Positions 9,706-18,362 of a DNA stretch of 64,000 bases are shown here, piece after piece. Within the stretch, counting starts at the first letter, position 1. Each line of letters starts with the position of its first letter. Source of the DNA: Fodinibius salinus (lineage in GTDB: Bacteria > Bacteroidota > Rhodothermia > Balneolales > Balneolaceae); NCBI RefSeq assembly GCF_008124865.1, contig NZ_VNHY01000002.1, positions 186,001-250,000 of the forward strand, read 5' to 3'. The notes under the pieces are model-generated. The model searched no databases. It was not told where the DNA came from and worked only from the letters and a program-made list of their open reading frames with translations. A program made the position numbers and the translations under genes.

Positions 9706-10788
9706 ATGCCTGCTCTATTAACGTACTTTATAGGATTTGCTGTTGCCATCTCAGTAATGATGGTGGCTACAAAAGTTGTTGATATCATTATTAAAGCTCC
9801 GGGGTACCAAGGAGAACCTACGGAACATTTTGACGGTAAACAGTTTCACAACATCAGCAAAACAAAAGCACGAAGTCTGCTTGACGTTTTTAAGTGGGCT
9901 TTAACGGAAAACCCGGAGGAATGGCAGGAGCTCAGCCGTGATGATGTAACCATCGGCAAAGCGCCCAACCCCTCAACCAACGATGGGGAAATCAACATTA
10001 CCTTCGTCAACCACGCTACCTTTTTGATACAAGTTGGGGAATGTAATATTCTTATTGATCCCGTTTGGAGCAAACGTGCCAGCCCTTTTCAATGGATTGG
10101 TCCCAAACGTATGCGTCCGCCGGGCATCGATTTCGAAGATCTGCCTGATATTGATTTGGTGCTCATCAGCCATAACCACTACGACCATCTCGACATTCAC
10201 ACTGTTAAGCAACTAAGCAGTACTCATGATCCCTTATTTGTAGTGCCATTAGGTGTATCGCGCTACCTCGAAAGTCATGGAGTACACCGGACGGCTGAAC
10301 TTGGCTGGTGGAAAGACAAACAGATTGCAGCCAACCTGCAGGTAACATCCGTACCCGCTCAGCACTTTTCGGGACGTGGCCTCTCCGACCGAGACGAAAC
10401 ACTCTGGTGTGGATACGTACTCGAAACCACTGCCGGTACGCTCTACTTTGCCGGGGACACAGGCTACGACGGCATCTTTACCAAAATTGGCCGCCGGTTT
10501 GACATTGACCTCTCATTTATTCCCATCGGCGCCTACAAACCGCGCTGGTTCATGAACCCCATCCATGTTGATCCCGAGCAAGCAGTCCAAATCCACAAAG
10601 ATGTAAATAGCAGCCAAAGTATTGGCATGCACTTTGGGACTTTTCCATTGGGCGATGAAGGAATGCACGACCCACCGGCTGATCTAAAAAAAGCTCGTGA
10701 AAAGCATATCATCCCAGAATCAGAATTTTACACGCTTGAAGAAGGGGAAACTAAGACATTGCTTTCTTCAACAGTCATGCAAGCTTGA
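9706..10788 (+). CDS. MBL-fold metallohydrolase (NAPE-PLD/UlaG-like)
   Basis: A 360-residue metallo-beta-lactamase-fold enzyme with the zinc motif SHNHYDHLD (about residue 154) and a later GDTGYD Asp motif. The overall arrangement (FVNHATFLIQVGECNILIDP, FSGRGLSDRDETLW, a late MHFGTFPLGDE) resembles bacterial relatives of N-acyl-phosphatidylethanolamine phospholipase D. The N-terminus has a hydrophobic segment (about residues 3-27) that may anchor it to the membrane. A lipid phosphodiesterase role is inferred from the family, not shown by the sequence. It stands alone between the S9 peptidase and dnaX. Confidence 0.82.
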   Translation: MPALLTYFIGFAVAISVMMVATKVVDIIIKAPGYQGEPTEHFDGKQFHNISKTKARSLLDVFKWALTENPEEWQELSRDDVTIGKAPNPSTNDGEINITFVNHATFLIQVGECNILIDPVWSKRASPFQWIGPKRMRPPGIDFEDLPDIDLVLISHNHYDHLDIHTVKQLSSTHDPLFVVPLGVSRYLESHGVHRTAELGWWKDKQIAANLQVTSVPAQHFSGRGLSDRDETLWCGYVLETTAGTLYFAGDTGYDGIFTKIGRRFDIDLSFIPIGAYKPRWFMNPIHVDPEQAVQIHKDVNSSQSIGMHFGTFPLGDEGMHDPPADLKKAREKHIIPESEFYTLEEGETKTLLSSTVMQA

Positions 10789-10892
10789 TTTATAAAAAGG
10801 AAACTTTCAATTTTCCCCGAAATTGGACTTCACTTTTTGTAGATTTATGTGTTGTTTATATGAATAAGTTATAGCCCAACGAGACTTCTTGG

Positions 10893-12797
10893 ATGTCTGA
10901 AAATTACCGATCTTTAACACGCACATACCGGCCGCGAACGTTCGATGATATTGTTTCGCAGCAACACGTCAGCAGTACATTAAAAAATGCTATCCAAAAA
11001 AATCGGCTGGCACATGCGTATATGTTTTGTGGTCCGCGGGGTGTGGGCAAAACCACTATGGCCCGCGTGTTGGCCCGTACGGTAAACAGTATTGACAAAG
11101 AAGTAGATGGGGAATCGCTCAACCAAACGCTGAATGTAATTGAGATTGATGCTGCCTCAAATAACAAGGTGGATGACATCCGCGACCTGCGTGAAAAGGT
11201 ACGGGTACCACCACAGAACGGTCGGTATAAGATTTATATCATCGATGAGGTACACATGCTCAGCAAGTCGGCCTTTAACGCTCTGCTGAAAACACTGGAA
11301 GAACCCCCCGATCACGTTATCTTCATTTTTGCTACCACCGAACCGCACAAGGTACTGCCTACTATCTTGTCACGTGTTCAGCGGTTTGATTTTAAGCGCA
11401 TCAGTATTGACGAGATTGTAGATCGGCTCAACAATGTAGCCGAAGATCAGGGAATCCGTATTGATGAAGAATCACTGCATGTTATTGCTAAAAAAGCCGA
11501 TGGCGCCCTGCGCGATGCGCTCGGACTGATGGACCAGGCTATTGCTTTTTGCGGTAGCGATATTCAGCACGAAGAACTGCTGCGCGCTTTGAACGTGGTT
11601 AGTACCGAACGGATGTTTGATTTTATGGAAGCCGTCAAAACAAAAAACGCCGAAAAGGGACTTAACCTAATCAATGAGCTGTTGCAAGAAGGCTATGACA
11701 TCCAGGAATATTTAGTGGGATTAACTGAACACCTGCGCAATCTATATGTTGCCGCCAGCTCAGCCAAGATGCATTTGGTAGAAGCGTCCCCGGATAACAA
11801 AAAACGCTATAAAAAATCGGCCGAGGACTTTTCGGAAGATGACCTTATGCGAATGCTGCATATTGTAAGTGAGGCCCAATATAAGCTTAAAGAAGCACAG
11901 CAGCCTAAAATTCAGTTTGAGATTACGCTCTTGAAACTCATCCACATGGAGCGAACGGAAAATCTTAACAAACTACTGAAGCAACTTGAAGACTTAAAAA
12001 AAAAGAGCGGCAAACGGCAAAAGCTGACTAGTAGTTCAGAAGAAAACACAGAATCTAATTTCAAGACAAAATCTACAAACGGGCGACAGAGCGAAGAGGA
12101 CATACAGCAAAAAAGCAGGGAATCCATCAAACAACAGGCCGATACCCAAAAGGACGAACCTGCCAAAACAGAAAACACTGGTAAGAAACAAGTATCTGCA
12201 GAATCTGACGATAAAACTTACGATTCCTCTTCAACCAATGGGAAGGACAATGTAACAGATCACGAAGAAACCGAAGCGGGAAAAGAGAACGAAGACTTCA
12301 CCAATTTATTTGGCAAATCGTCTCTTGGCAAATCCCCCTCTTCATCACCAAAAGCAACTACGCAGACAAAGTCCAAGAAGCCACAAACAAAAACAAAGTC
12401 ACCCAGCAAAGCACCCAAGGATATTTCGCTGGAAGAAATCAACAGTCAGTGGGAAGATTATCTCGAAGAATTACGTCACCATGTGCCGCAGATGTTGTAT
12501 TTTCAGATGCAGCGTGTTGACCCGGTTGAGCTAAAAAACGGAGAGCTTATGCTGCGCTGTAATGATGATTTTGCAAAGAAAATTGTAGCTGAGAATGATC
12601 GACGGCTCAGCAAACTGCTGGAGGATGAAATTGGGGCTTTTCTAAGCTTTAATTGTACTGTGCGCCAAAAAGATAACGATACGGAAAAGTCGATGAGTCC
12701 CTATGAACGGTTTAAGAATTTACAGAAACGCGACCCGAAAATTAAAAAGCTCGTTGAACTTTTTGGAGCTGAACTTGATTATAATTTGAATCAGTAA
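10893..12797 (+). CDS. dnaX: DNA polymerase III subunits gamma/tau (DnaX)
   Basis: The clamp-loader ATPase and replisome organiser. The 634-residue product has Walker A GPRGVGKTT (about residue 47), IDEVHMLS as Walker B, and TTEPHKVLPTILSR with the arginine-finger region. The zinc module between Walker A and the ELDAASNN-type motif has no cysteines, as also happens in other Bacteroidota-type DnaX proteins. Domain III ends near residue 365. There follows a Ser/Thr/Lys-rich linker and then a conserved C-terminal tau domain from about residue 510. The junction carries a nine-A slippery run (separate entry), which suggests that a shorter gamma form is also made. ybaB and recR follow, the common dnaX-ybaB-recR order. 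Confidence 0.97.
   Translation: MSENYRSLTRTYRPRTFDDIVSQQHVSSTLKNAIQKNRLAHAYMFCGPRGVGKTTMARVLARTVNSIDKEVDGESLNQTLNVIEIDAASNNKVDDIRDLREKVRVPPQNGRYKIYIIDEVHMLSKSAFNALLKTLEEPPDHVIFIFATTEPHKVLPTILSRVQRFDFKRISIDEIVDRLNNVAEDQGIRIDEESLHVIAKKADGALRDALGLMDQAIAFCGSDIQHEELLRALNVVSTERMFDFMEAVKTKNAEKGLNLINELLQEGYDIQEYLVGLTEHLRNLYVAASSAKMHLVEASPDNKKRYKKSAEDFSEDDLMRMLHIVSEAQYKLKEAQQPKIQFEITLLKLIHMERTENLNKLLKQLEDLKKKSGKRQKLTSSSEENTESNFKTKSTNGRQSEEDIQQKSRESIKQQADTQKDEPAKTENTGKKQVSAESDDKTYDSSSTNGKDNVTDHEETEAGKENEDFTNLFGKSSLGKSPSSSPKATTQTKSKKPQTKTKSPSKAPKDISLEEINSQWEDYLEELRHHVPQMLYFQMQRVDPVELKNGELMLRCNDDFAKKIVAENDRRLSKLLEDEIGAFLSFNCTVRQKDNDTEKSMSPYERFKNLQKRDPKIKKLVELFGAELDYNLNQ
11996..12034 (+). promoter_or_regulatory. 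Candidate dnaX frameshift or slippage site (A9G)
   Basis: Nine A residues at 11996-12004 are followed by G, in phase to give the heptamer A AAA AAG with AAA and AAG as zero-frame codons 370 and 371. A -1 shift adds eight residues (ERQTAKAD) and reaches tandem TAG TAG stops at 12029-12034. A +1 shift stops at TGA 12025-12027. A weak stem (CTGACT pairing with AGTTCAG through one bulge) lies 12025-12040. The position, just after domain III, is where E. coli and Thermus make gamma. The predicted gamma is about 379 residues. Confidence 0.65.
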
Positions 12798-12814
12798 GTA
12801 CACAATTTTCAAGC

Positions 12815-12873
12815 TTGTCATCCTGAACTATTGTACTGAACTTGTTTCTGGATCTACTGATAGTAAATCCAGA
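12815..12873 (+). repeat. Dispersed REP-like element with hairpin
   Basis: Contains TGTCATCCTGAACT and TGTTTCTGGATCT, which match a diverged copy at 34861-34888 on the other strand. The 3' part folds as a hairpin at 12847-12873: TCTGGAT pairs with ATCCAGA, with an inner TACT/AGTA stem around GAT. It lies between dnaX and ybaB. No T-tract follows, so a simple terminator is unlikely. Confidence 0.5.
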
Positions 12874-12924
12874 ATATCGGAAAAGCTTAACAAGAATTAC
12901 TTTTCAACCTAGACACAAAATATT

Positions 12925-13269
12925 ATGGATCAAAATATGGCAGATATGTTCGGTAAATTTTCCGAACTGCAAGAAAAAATGAAGGAAGCAAAAAGCGAAC
13001 TCTCTAAGCTTGAAGTTGAAGCTGAAGCCGGCGGCGGAATGGTTAAAGTAAAAGCCAACGGACAGCGTAAAGTTTTGAGTATTACACTCGATGAAGATGT
13101 CATCGATCCAGATGATGCAGAGATGATGGAAGACCTGGTCGTAGCCGGCGTTAATAAAGCGCTCGACAAAGCTGAAGAAGCCGCCCAAGAACGCATGCAA
13201 GAAACCTATAAGGATATGATGCCCGGCGGCGGTATTCCCGGCATGGACATGAGTAAGCTGGGACTTTAA
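12925..13269 (+). CDS. Nucleoid-associated protein, YbaB/EbfC family
   Basis: A 114-residue protein with the YbaB/EbfC layout: an N-terminal helix (MADMFGKFSELQEKMKEAK), a central beta-sheet with GGGMVKVKANGQRKVLSI, and a C-terminal helix. A Met/Gly-rich tail (GGGIPGMDMSKLGL) follows. Family members are small DNA-binding dimers usually encoded between dnaX and recR, exactly as here. The ATG at 12925 fits the family N-terminus. Confidence 0.95.
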   Translation: MDQNMADMFGKFSELQEKMKEAKSELSKLEVEAEAGGGMVKVKANGQRKVLSITLDEDVIDPDDAEMMEDLVVAGVNKALDKAEEAAQERMQETYKDMMPGGGIPGMDMSKLGL

Positions 13270-13333
13270 TTGTTGAACGTTGAAAGTTGAGGGTTTGAAA
13301 ACCTTTAACTTCTAACTTTTAACATTCAACAAA
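13270..13333. repeat. Long imperfect palindrome between ybaB and recR
   Basis: The left arm (13270-13295, built of TTGAA/GTTGA units) is the imperfect reverse complement of the right arm (13300-13333, ending TTAACATTCAACAA). The right arm has one extra short repeat unit. The gap holds nothing else. Palindromes made of tandem GTTGAAA-like units are common between genes in Bacteroidota. It could form a strong RNA hairpin in the polycistronic transcript. Confidence 0.6.
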
Positions 13334-13339
13334 TATCAC

Positions 13340-13948
13340 ATGGAAGGAACCTCTGAAATACTTGAGCAGGCCATTGAACAGCTGGCTAAGCTGCCGGGCA
13401 CGGGACGAAAATCGGCGCGGCGTATCGCCCTATATTTACTTAAACAGGATGAATCTTCTGTTATGGAGCTCGGTGAGGCGTTGGTAAACCTTAAAAAGGA
13501 AATCACCCGCTGCACAAACTGCGGCGTCATTAGCGACGGTGATCCGTGCTCAATATGCAGTAGCGTAAAACACCAGACCGGCAAAGTTTGCGTGGTTGAA
13601 GAGTCCCAGGATGTTTTTTTGATTGAAAAGACCAATGAGTTTCACGGGCGTTACCACGTGCTGGGCGGAGTCATCTCTCCCCTCGACAATATCGGTCCCG
13701 ACGATGTGCGCATTAAACAGCTGATGGAACGCATCAATGATGAGGAAGAAAATATTGAAGAGGTTATCCTGGCACTGAATCCCGACTCCGAAGGTGAAGC
13801 AACTGCTTATTATATCAACAAACTGTTAAAACCATTTGACGATATAAAGGTCACGCGTATTGCTTATGGCATACCCATGGGAACGGAACTCGAATTTATT
13901 GACGAAGCCACCCTCGGAAGAGCTTTTGCCAGCAGAAATACTTTTTAG
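13340..13948 (+). CDS. recR: Recombination mediator RecR
   Basis: RecR works with RecF and RecO to load RecA at gaps. The 202-residue protein has the order expected: an N-terminal helix-hairpin-helix (LAKLPGTGRKSARRIALYL), a four-cysteine zinc finger (CTNCGVISDGDPCSIC, about residues 58-73), a Toprim domain with VVEESQDVFLIEKT and LNPDSEGEATAYY, and the C-terminal GIPMGTELEFIDEATLGRAF segment. It is complete and of normal length. Palindromic repeats flank it on both sides. Confidence 0.97.
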   Translation: MEGTSEILEQAIEQLAKLPGTGRKSARRIALYLLKQDESSVMELGEALVNLKKEITRCTNCGVISDGDPCSICSSVKHQTGKVCVVEESQDVFLIEKTNEFHGRYHVLGGVISPLDNIGPDDVRIKQLMERINDEEENIEEVILALNPDSEGEATAYYINKLLKPFDDIKVTRIAYGIPMGTELEFIDEATLGRAFASRNTF

Positions 13949-13954
13949 CTTTAA

Positions 13955-14007
13955 AATTAGGGATTAGCAATTGAGAATGCTGAATTCTTAATTGCTAATT
14001 CTTAATT
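13955..14007. repeat. 24-bp near-perfect palindrome between recR and M1 peptidase
   Basis: Arms at 13955-13978 and 13984-14007 match at 21 of 24 positions around a five-base loop. All three mismatches would be G-U pairs in RNA. The arms are made of AATTAAGAAT/AATTGCTAATT units, different in sequence from the palindrome before recR. It could act as a terminator-like or transcript-stabilising structure. Confidence 0.65.
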
Positions 14008-14021
14008 CACAATCATAAGAC

Positions 14022-15917
14022 ATGAAATCAACAAAACTATTTCTTACGATTTTTCTATCCCTATTCACCCTTACTGCCTTTGGGCAAGGAACGAGCTACT
14101 GGCAGCAAGAGGTAGAATACGAAATGGACATTAATGTTGATGCCGAAAACCACCAGTTCACCGGTACGCAAAAATTGACTTATACTAATAACTCTCCGGA
14201 TACACTTCGGCAGGTTTATTACCATCTATATTTTAATGCCTTTCAGCCGAACAGCATGATGGACGTACGCTCGCGAACCATCGAAGATCCCGACAGCCGA
14301 GTGCGCGACAGAATCCAAAAGCTACCAAAAGACGAAATAGGCTATCATCACATCAATAACCTTACACAAGATGGTGATGATGTCAGCTATTCAGTGGATG
14401 GTACGGTAATGAAAGTCACTCTGAATGAGCCCATTTTACCTGGGGAGTCCACAGTATTTAATATGGAGTTTGAAAGCCAGGTACCCCGGCAAATTCGTCG
14501 CTCAGGCTGGATGAATAAAGAAGGTGTTGAGTTTTCAATGAGCCAGTGGTATCCGAAACTTTCAGAATATGATGAAGACGGCTGGCATCCAAACCCATAC
14601 ATCGGACGTGAATTTCACGGTGTTTGGGGTAGTTTCGATGTAGAAATTACCATTGACCGCTCGTACGTAATGGGCGCAACCGGCCACCTGCAAAATGCAG
14701 ATGAAATTGGTTACGGCTATGCCGAGGAATACGATCGCCCCGAATCACAAAAAATAACCTGGCACTGGAAGGCCGAAAACGTACACGACTTTATGTGGGG
14801 CGCCGATCCGGATTTTACCCATACCACGGCACAAGTTCCCGACGGACCTACATTACACTTTCTGTATCAGCAAGATACGGTAGCCGTCAATGCCGATAAG
14901 CGTTCACAGAAAAAGCTCACCAAAAACTGGGAGCGGTTGCCTGAATACACGGTGCGTGCTTTTCAGTTTATGAGCAAGAATTTCGGTAAATATCCCTATG
15001 ATAAATTTACAGTTATCCAGGGTGGCGACGGCGGCATGGAATACCCTATGGGTACGCTTATTACGGGGAACCGATCATTTGGTAGCCTCGTAGGCGTTAC
15101 GGTACACGAATTTATCCACATGTGGTACTACGGCGTACTTGCTACCAATGAAAGCCGATACCCTTGGATGGACGAAGGATTTACAACCTACACTTCGACC
15201 CTGACGATGAATCATCTGTTCAATAACGAAAGTACCGAACGTCCGCATAAACGGTCATACCAATCATATTTCAATATCATTGAAGATGGCAAACAAGAGG
15301 CCTTGGACACTCATGCTGATCACTTTCATACCAACCGCGGATACGGAACAGCATCGTATTCAACGGGGGCAGTCTTTTTGAATCAACTGCGTTATATCAT
15401 CGGCGCTGAAACATTTGATCAGGGGATGAAAGCTTACTTTAACAAATGGGAGTTTAAGCATCCTGATGGCCGTGATTTTCTGCGCGTGATGGAAGAAGAA
15501 TCAAACATGGTGCTCGACTGGTATTACCAGTATTTCATTGAGTCCACCAAACATATTGATTACGGTATCAGCTCAGTTGTAGGGAATGATCAATCTACCC
15601 ATATAACTCTTGAGCGCCATGCGCTTATGCCTATGCCTATTGACCTGATGGTTACCTATCAAGATGGCAGTAAGGAGTTGTTTTATATGCCACTACGCAT
15701 TATGCGGAATGCTAAAAATCATGAAATGTCGGATGTGCAGCGAACTATTAAACCCGATTGGCCGTGGGTCAATCCTACCTATACACTTGAGGTTGACGCA
15801 CCTACTTCAAAGATCAAAAAAGTCGAAATAGATCCCTCACAACGCATGGCGGATATTGATCGCAGTAATAATGTTATCCGGATGAAGGATTATATAAAAC
15901 AATACAAGAACAACTAA
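14022..15917 (+). CDS. Secreted M1-family metallopeptidase
   Basis: A 631-residue gluzincin. A signal peptide (hydrophobic segment ending LTAFGQG) precedes the N-terminal beta-saddle domain. The zinc site is HEFIH (about residue 363) with the third ligand Glu in the NESRYPW segment 18-19 residues downstream. The GGDGGMEYPMG segment fits the exopeptidase GxMEN-type loop in a diverged form, so aminopeptidase activity is likely but the substrate is unknown. It ends shortly before a strong terminator, so it probably closes the transcription unit that begins upstream. Confidence 0.92.
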   Translation: MKSTKLFLTIFLSLFTLTAFGQGTSYWQQEVEYEMDINVDAENHQFTGTQKLTYTNNSPDTLRQVYYHLYFNAFQPNSMMDVRSRTIEDPDSRVRDRIQKLPKDEIGYHHINNLTQDGDDVSYSVDGTVMKVTLNEPILPGESTVFNMEFESQVPRQIRRSGWMNKEGVEFSMSQWYPKLSEYDEDGWHPNPYIGREFHGVWGSFDVEITIDRSYVMGATGHLQNADEIGYGYAEEYDRPESQKITWHWKAENVHDFMWGADPDFTHTTAQVPDGPTLHFLYQQDTVAVNADKRSQKKLTKNWERLPEYTVRAFQFMSKNFGKYPYDKFTVIQGGDGGMEYPMGTLITGNRSFGSLVGVTVHEFIHMWYYGVLATNESRYPWMDEGFTTYTSTLTMNHLFNNESTERPHKRSYQSYFNIIEDGKQEALDTHADHFHTNRGYGTASYSTGAVFLNQLRYIIGAETFDQGMKAYFNKWEFKHPDGRDFLRVMEEESNMVLDWYYQYFIESTKHIDYGISSVVGNDQSTHITLERHALMPMPIDLMVTYQDGSKELFYMPLRIMRNAKNHEMSDVQRTIKPDWPWVNPTYTLEVDAPTSKIKKVEIDPSQRMADIDRSNNVIRMKDYIKQYKNN

Positions 15918-15932
15918 TATTATATTGATTTG

Positions 15933-15969
15933 AAAACCCGGGTCTCTGTTACTCGGGTTTTCTTTTTTT
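15933..15969 (+). terminator. Rho-independent terminator after M1 peptidase
   Basis: AAAACCCG at 15933-15940 pairs with CGGGTTTT at 15954-15961 around a 13-base loop. A CTTTTTTT tract follows. It lies 16 bases after the M1 peptidase stop. Confidence 0.9.
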
Positions 15970-16127
15970 GCTTCTATTTTTCCATCAAACAGCCAATTCA
16001 GACGTCCGATGATCTTTACAAAAGATTTCTGGCACTGTTTTTTTAACAGTTTTTTGATTCTTTGTATCCAAAAAAACCGTTATCTTTCGGGTTTACTCTA
16101 AAAACTAATTAGCAGTTAACACCTTAC

Positions 16128-17309
16128 ATGTCCTCAGACGAAAATAATTACGATCAACGATCAATCGATGCCCACAAAAAGCACGGCGGCAAGATTCGTA
16201 TTGAATCCAAAATGCCGCTTGATACTCGTGAGGATCTGAGCGTTGCTTATACCCCGGGCGTGGCTGAACCCTGCCGTCAAATTAACAACGATAACAGCAA
16301 AGCCTACGACTATACCTGGAAGAAAAATACAGTGGCTGTTGTTTCAGACGGATCTGCGGTACTGGGACTCGGTAATATTGGTCCCGAAGCTTCACTGCCA
16401 GTGATGGAAGGTAAGTGCGTACTGTTCAAAAAATTTGCCGGCGTTGATGCCGTTCCCGTAGTGCTGGACACGCAGGATATTGATGAGATGGTAACTACCA
16501 TTAAGCATATAGCACGTACCTATGGCGGAATAAACTTGGAGGATATCGGTTCCCCCCGCTGTTTTGAAATCGAAAGACGACTAAAAGATGAACTTTCTAT
16601 TCCCGTAATGCACGACGACCAGCATGGTACTGCCATTGTTACACTGGCCGGCATGATTAACGCTATGCGCGTAACGGGACGTAACCTTAACGACCTGAAA
16701 GTCGTTATTAACGGATCGGGTGCAGCCGGAGTAGCAATTGTAAAACTGCTGCAACACGTGGGCGTTCGTGAAACTATTATGTGCGACAGTCGGGGTACTC
16801 TCTATAAAGGCCGAGGAGAAATGAACAGTGTTAAAAAGGAAATGGCTAAAATCACCAATCGAACAAGGGTTAAAGGATCACTCGGTGATGCTCTTGAAGA
16901 TGCAGATGTTTTTATAGGTGTATCCGTGCCAGACGTACTCAAGAAAAAGATGATTAAACGGATGCGAAAAAATCCCATCATCTTTGCCATGGCCAACCCC
17001 ATTCCCGAAATAATGCCCGCCGAAGCCCACGAAGCAAAAGCCGGTATTGTAGCAACCGGCCGGTCTGACTTTCCCAACCAAATTAATAACGTTCTGGCCT
17101 TTCCGGGGCTGTTCCGCGGAGCACTTAATGCCCGTACATCCAACTTTAGCTACCAGATGTACGTAGCCGCCGCCTACGGTATTGCAAATTGTGTTGAAGA
17201 CCCCACACCCGAAGAAATCATTCCCAGTGCTTTTGATAAGCGCGTAGCAAAGCAAGTAGCCGATATTGTAGAGGATGTCTGCGAACAAAATAACTCCATG
17301 ACGTTCTAG
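16128..17309 (+). CDS. NAD(P)-dependent malic enzyme (short bacterial form)
   Basis: Decarboxylates malate to pyruvate, giving NADH or NADPH. The 393-residue protein has the malic-enzyme motifs SVAYTPGVAEPC, SDGSAVLGLGNIGP, the KKFAGVDAVP catalytic-Lys region and HDDQHGTAIVTLAG, followed by a Rossmann domain with NGSGAAGVA. It lacks the phosphotransacetylase-like domain of MaeB, so it is the short form. Cofactor preference cannot be read with confidence. It stands alone downstream of the terminator at 15933. A TATCTTTC sequence at 16081-16088 is a possible -7 element. Confidence 0.94.
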   Translation: MSSDENNYDQRSIDAHKKHGGKIRIESKMPLDTREDLSVAYTPGVAEPCRQINNDNSKAYDYTWKKNTVAVVSDGSAVLGLGNIGPEASLPVMEGKCVLFKKFAGVDAVPVVLDTQDIDEMVTTIKHIARTYGGINLEDIGSPRCFEIERRLKDELSIPVMHDDQHGTAIVTLAGMINAMRVTGRNLNDLKVVINGSGAAGVAIVKLLQHVGVRETIMCDSRGTLYKGRGEMNSVKKEMAKITNRTRVKGSLGDALEDADVFIGVSVPDVLKKKMIKRMRKNPIIFAMANPIPEIMPAEAHEAKAGIVATGRSDFPNQINNVLAFPGLFRGALNARTSNFSYQMYVAAAYGIANCVEDPTPEEIIPSAFDKRVAKQVADIVEDVCEQNNSMTF

Positions 17310-17402
17310 CCTACGTTCCCCTCTCAGTAAACAGCTCCTAAAACGATTATATATCCCCTGATGTTGAGGGGGGGTACTACAATTCAAATTAAGGAGCTTA
17401 CT

Positions 17403-17693
17403 ATGATGACTATTGAAAACCTTAAAAACACTGTACTTATTATTTTATCCTCCGCCTTAATCCTGGGATATGTGAGTAGCAATAATACTGGAACCACTGC
17501 AAAAGAGAGTGAAAACCTAAAAGTTACCGAAGACATCCGGCTTTATTCCAACGGAAAACTAGTTGGGCAATGGGAAGGTATAGGCCGAGGGCAATTGGAA
17601 GGAAATACGTACACCTTTAAAACCGAACGGGGAACATTTAGCAACGAAGTTCGCATTAGCGGCGATTTTGTGATTAAAACAAACACCAACTAA
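17403..17693 (+). CDS. Small membrane-anchored or secreted protein, unknown
   Basis: A 96-residue protein. A good ribosome-binding site (AAGGAG) lies 7 bases before the ATG at 17403, so this start is preferred to the in-frame ATG at 17361. A hydrophobic segment (about residues 10-25) suggests a signal anchor or signal peptide. The remainder is a short polar beta-rich domain (LYSNGKLVGQWEGIGRGQLEG). I do not recognise a family. A CCCCT/AGGGG hairpin at 17355-17371 lies in its leader. Its stop overlaps the convergent gene at 17690 by four bases. Confidence 0.7.
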   Translation: MMTIENLKNTVLIILSSALILGYVSSNNTGTTAKESENLKVTEDIRLYSNGKLVGQWEGIGRGQLEGNTYTFKTERGTFSNEVRISGDFVIKTNTN

Positions 17694-18259
17694 AATAAAT
17701 CAGCCTGTTCGTTATCTTCTTTGGGCGCCCGTTCAATTTGGGGATTTCTAATCTCTCCCTGATTGACCTTAAGTATTTCGGGTTTAAATTTCTTGCCCGT
17801 AATTCGCTTGGCGATACCCTGCAGTGCTTTCTCTCCACGTGGGGTGATGAGCAATCGATCCTGGTCATCCAGCGAAAGAAAACCAAACTCTTTTAAATCA
17901 TTCACAATCATATAGGCAAGCTTGCTAACTGCCCCCGAGTTCTGTTCCACATACTCCCGGCGCGGTGCTTCATTTTCAGCTGAAAAAACGAGTCCCAGCA
18001 CATTCATTTCCACCTTCGTCAGCGGATATCCCTCACACCCTTTAGTAAGCGTTTTATTCCAAGCCGCTTGGCTGTAATACGAGCCAAACCACCACTTACC
18101 CTCTTTGATGAGTTTATTAGATACCGTACAGACAAAATACTCTCCCGGCTTGGCTTTTTTAGGAATGCCGCGGTCGCGATACATCGAAACCAGAGTTGCC
18201 AAATCCAACTCATGCAGATTCGAAGGGTATCGAAAATATGTTTCCGGCTGTTTTTCCAT
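17690..18259 (-). CDS. Hypothetical protein, possible winged-helix region
   Basis: A soluble, charged protein of about 189 residues with no signal or membrane segment. I do not recognise the family. The middle (LTKVEMNVLGLVFSAENEAPRREYVEQNSGAVSKLAYMIV...) followed by a wing-like LLITPRGEKALQ stretch looks like a winged helix, which would suggest DNA binding or regulation; this is an inference from pattern only. Either a GTG at 18260-18262 or the next ATG could be the start. It is downstream of topA on the same strand, about 100 bases away. Confidence 0.7.
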   Translation of the reverse strand: MEKQPETYFRYPSNLHELDLATLVSMYRDRGIPKKAKPGEYFVCTVSNKLIKEGKWWFGSYYSQAAWNKTLTKGCEGYPLTKVEMNVLGLVFSAENEAPRREYVEQNSGAVSKLAYMIVNDLKEFGFLSLDDQDRLLITPRGEKALQGIAKRITGKKFKPEILKVNQGEIRNPQIERAPKEDNEQADLF

Positions 18260-18362
18260 CACACTTTAAGGTAGAAAACTGGAACCGAATTATCATTTTT
18301 TTTTGCAGGACGTGAGATGCGTGACGACCGTTGCCAAACATTTCACATCCCCCTCTATATTG

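Noticed and set aside
11030-11150. DnaX without zinc-module cysteines taken as a damaged gene
   Set aside because: The frame is intact and cysteine-free DnaX zinc regions are known in Bacteroidota relatives, so this is a lineage feature.
16053-16088. TTTG...TATCTTTC promoter for malic enzyme
   Set aside because: The -7-like element is close to consensus but neither TTTG upstream has the 19-21 base spacing (16 or 24 bases), so it was not listed as a promoter.
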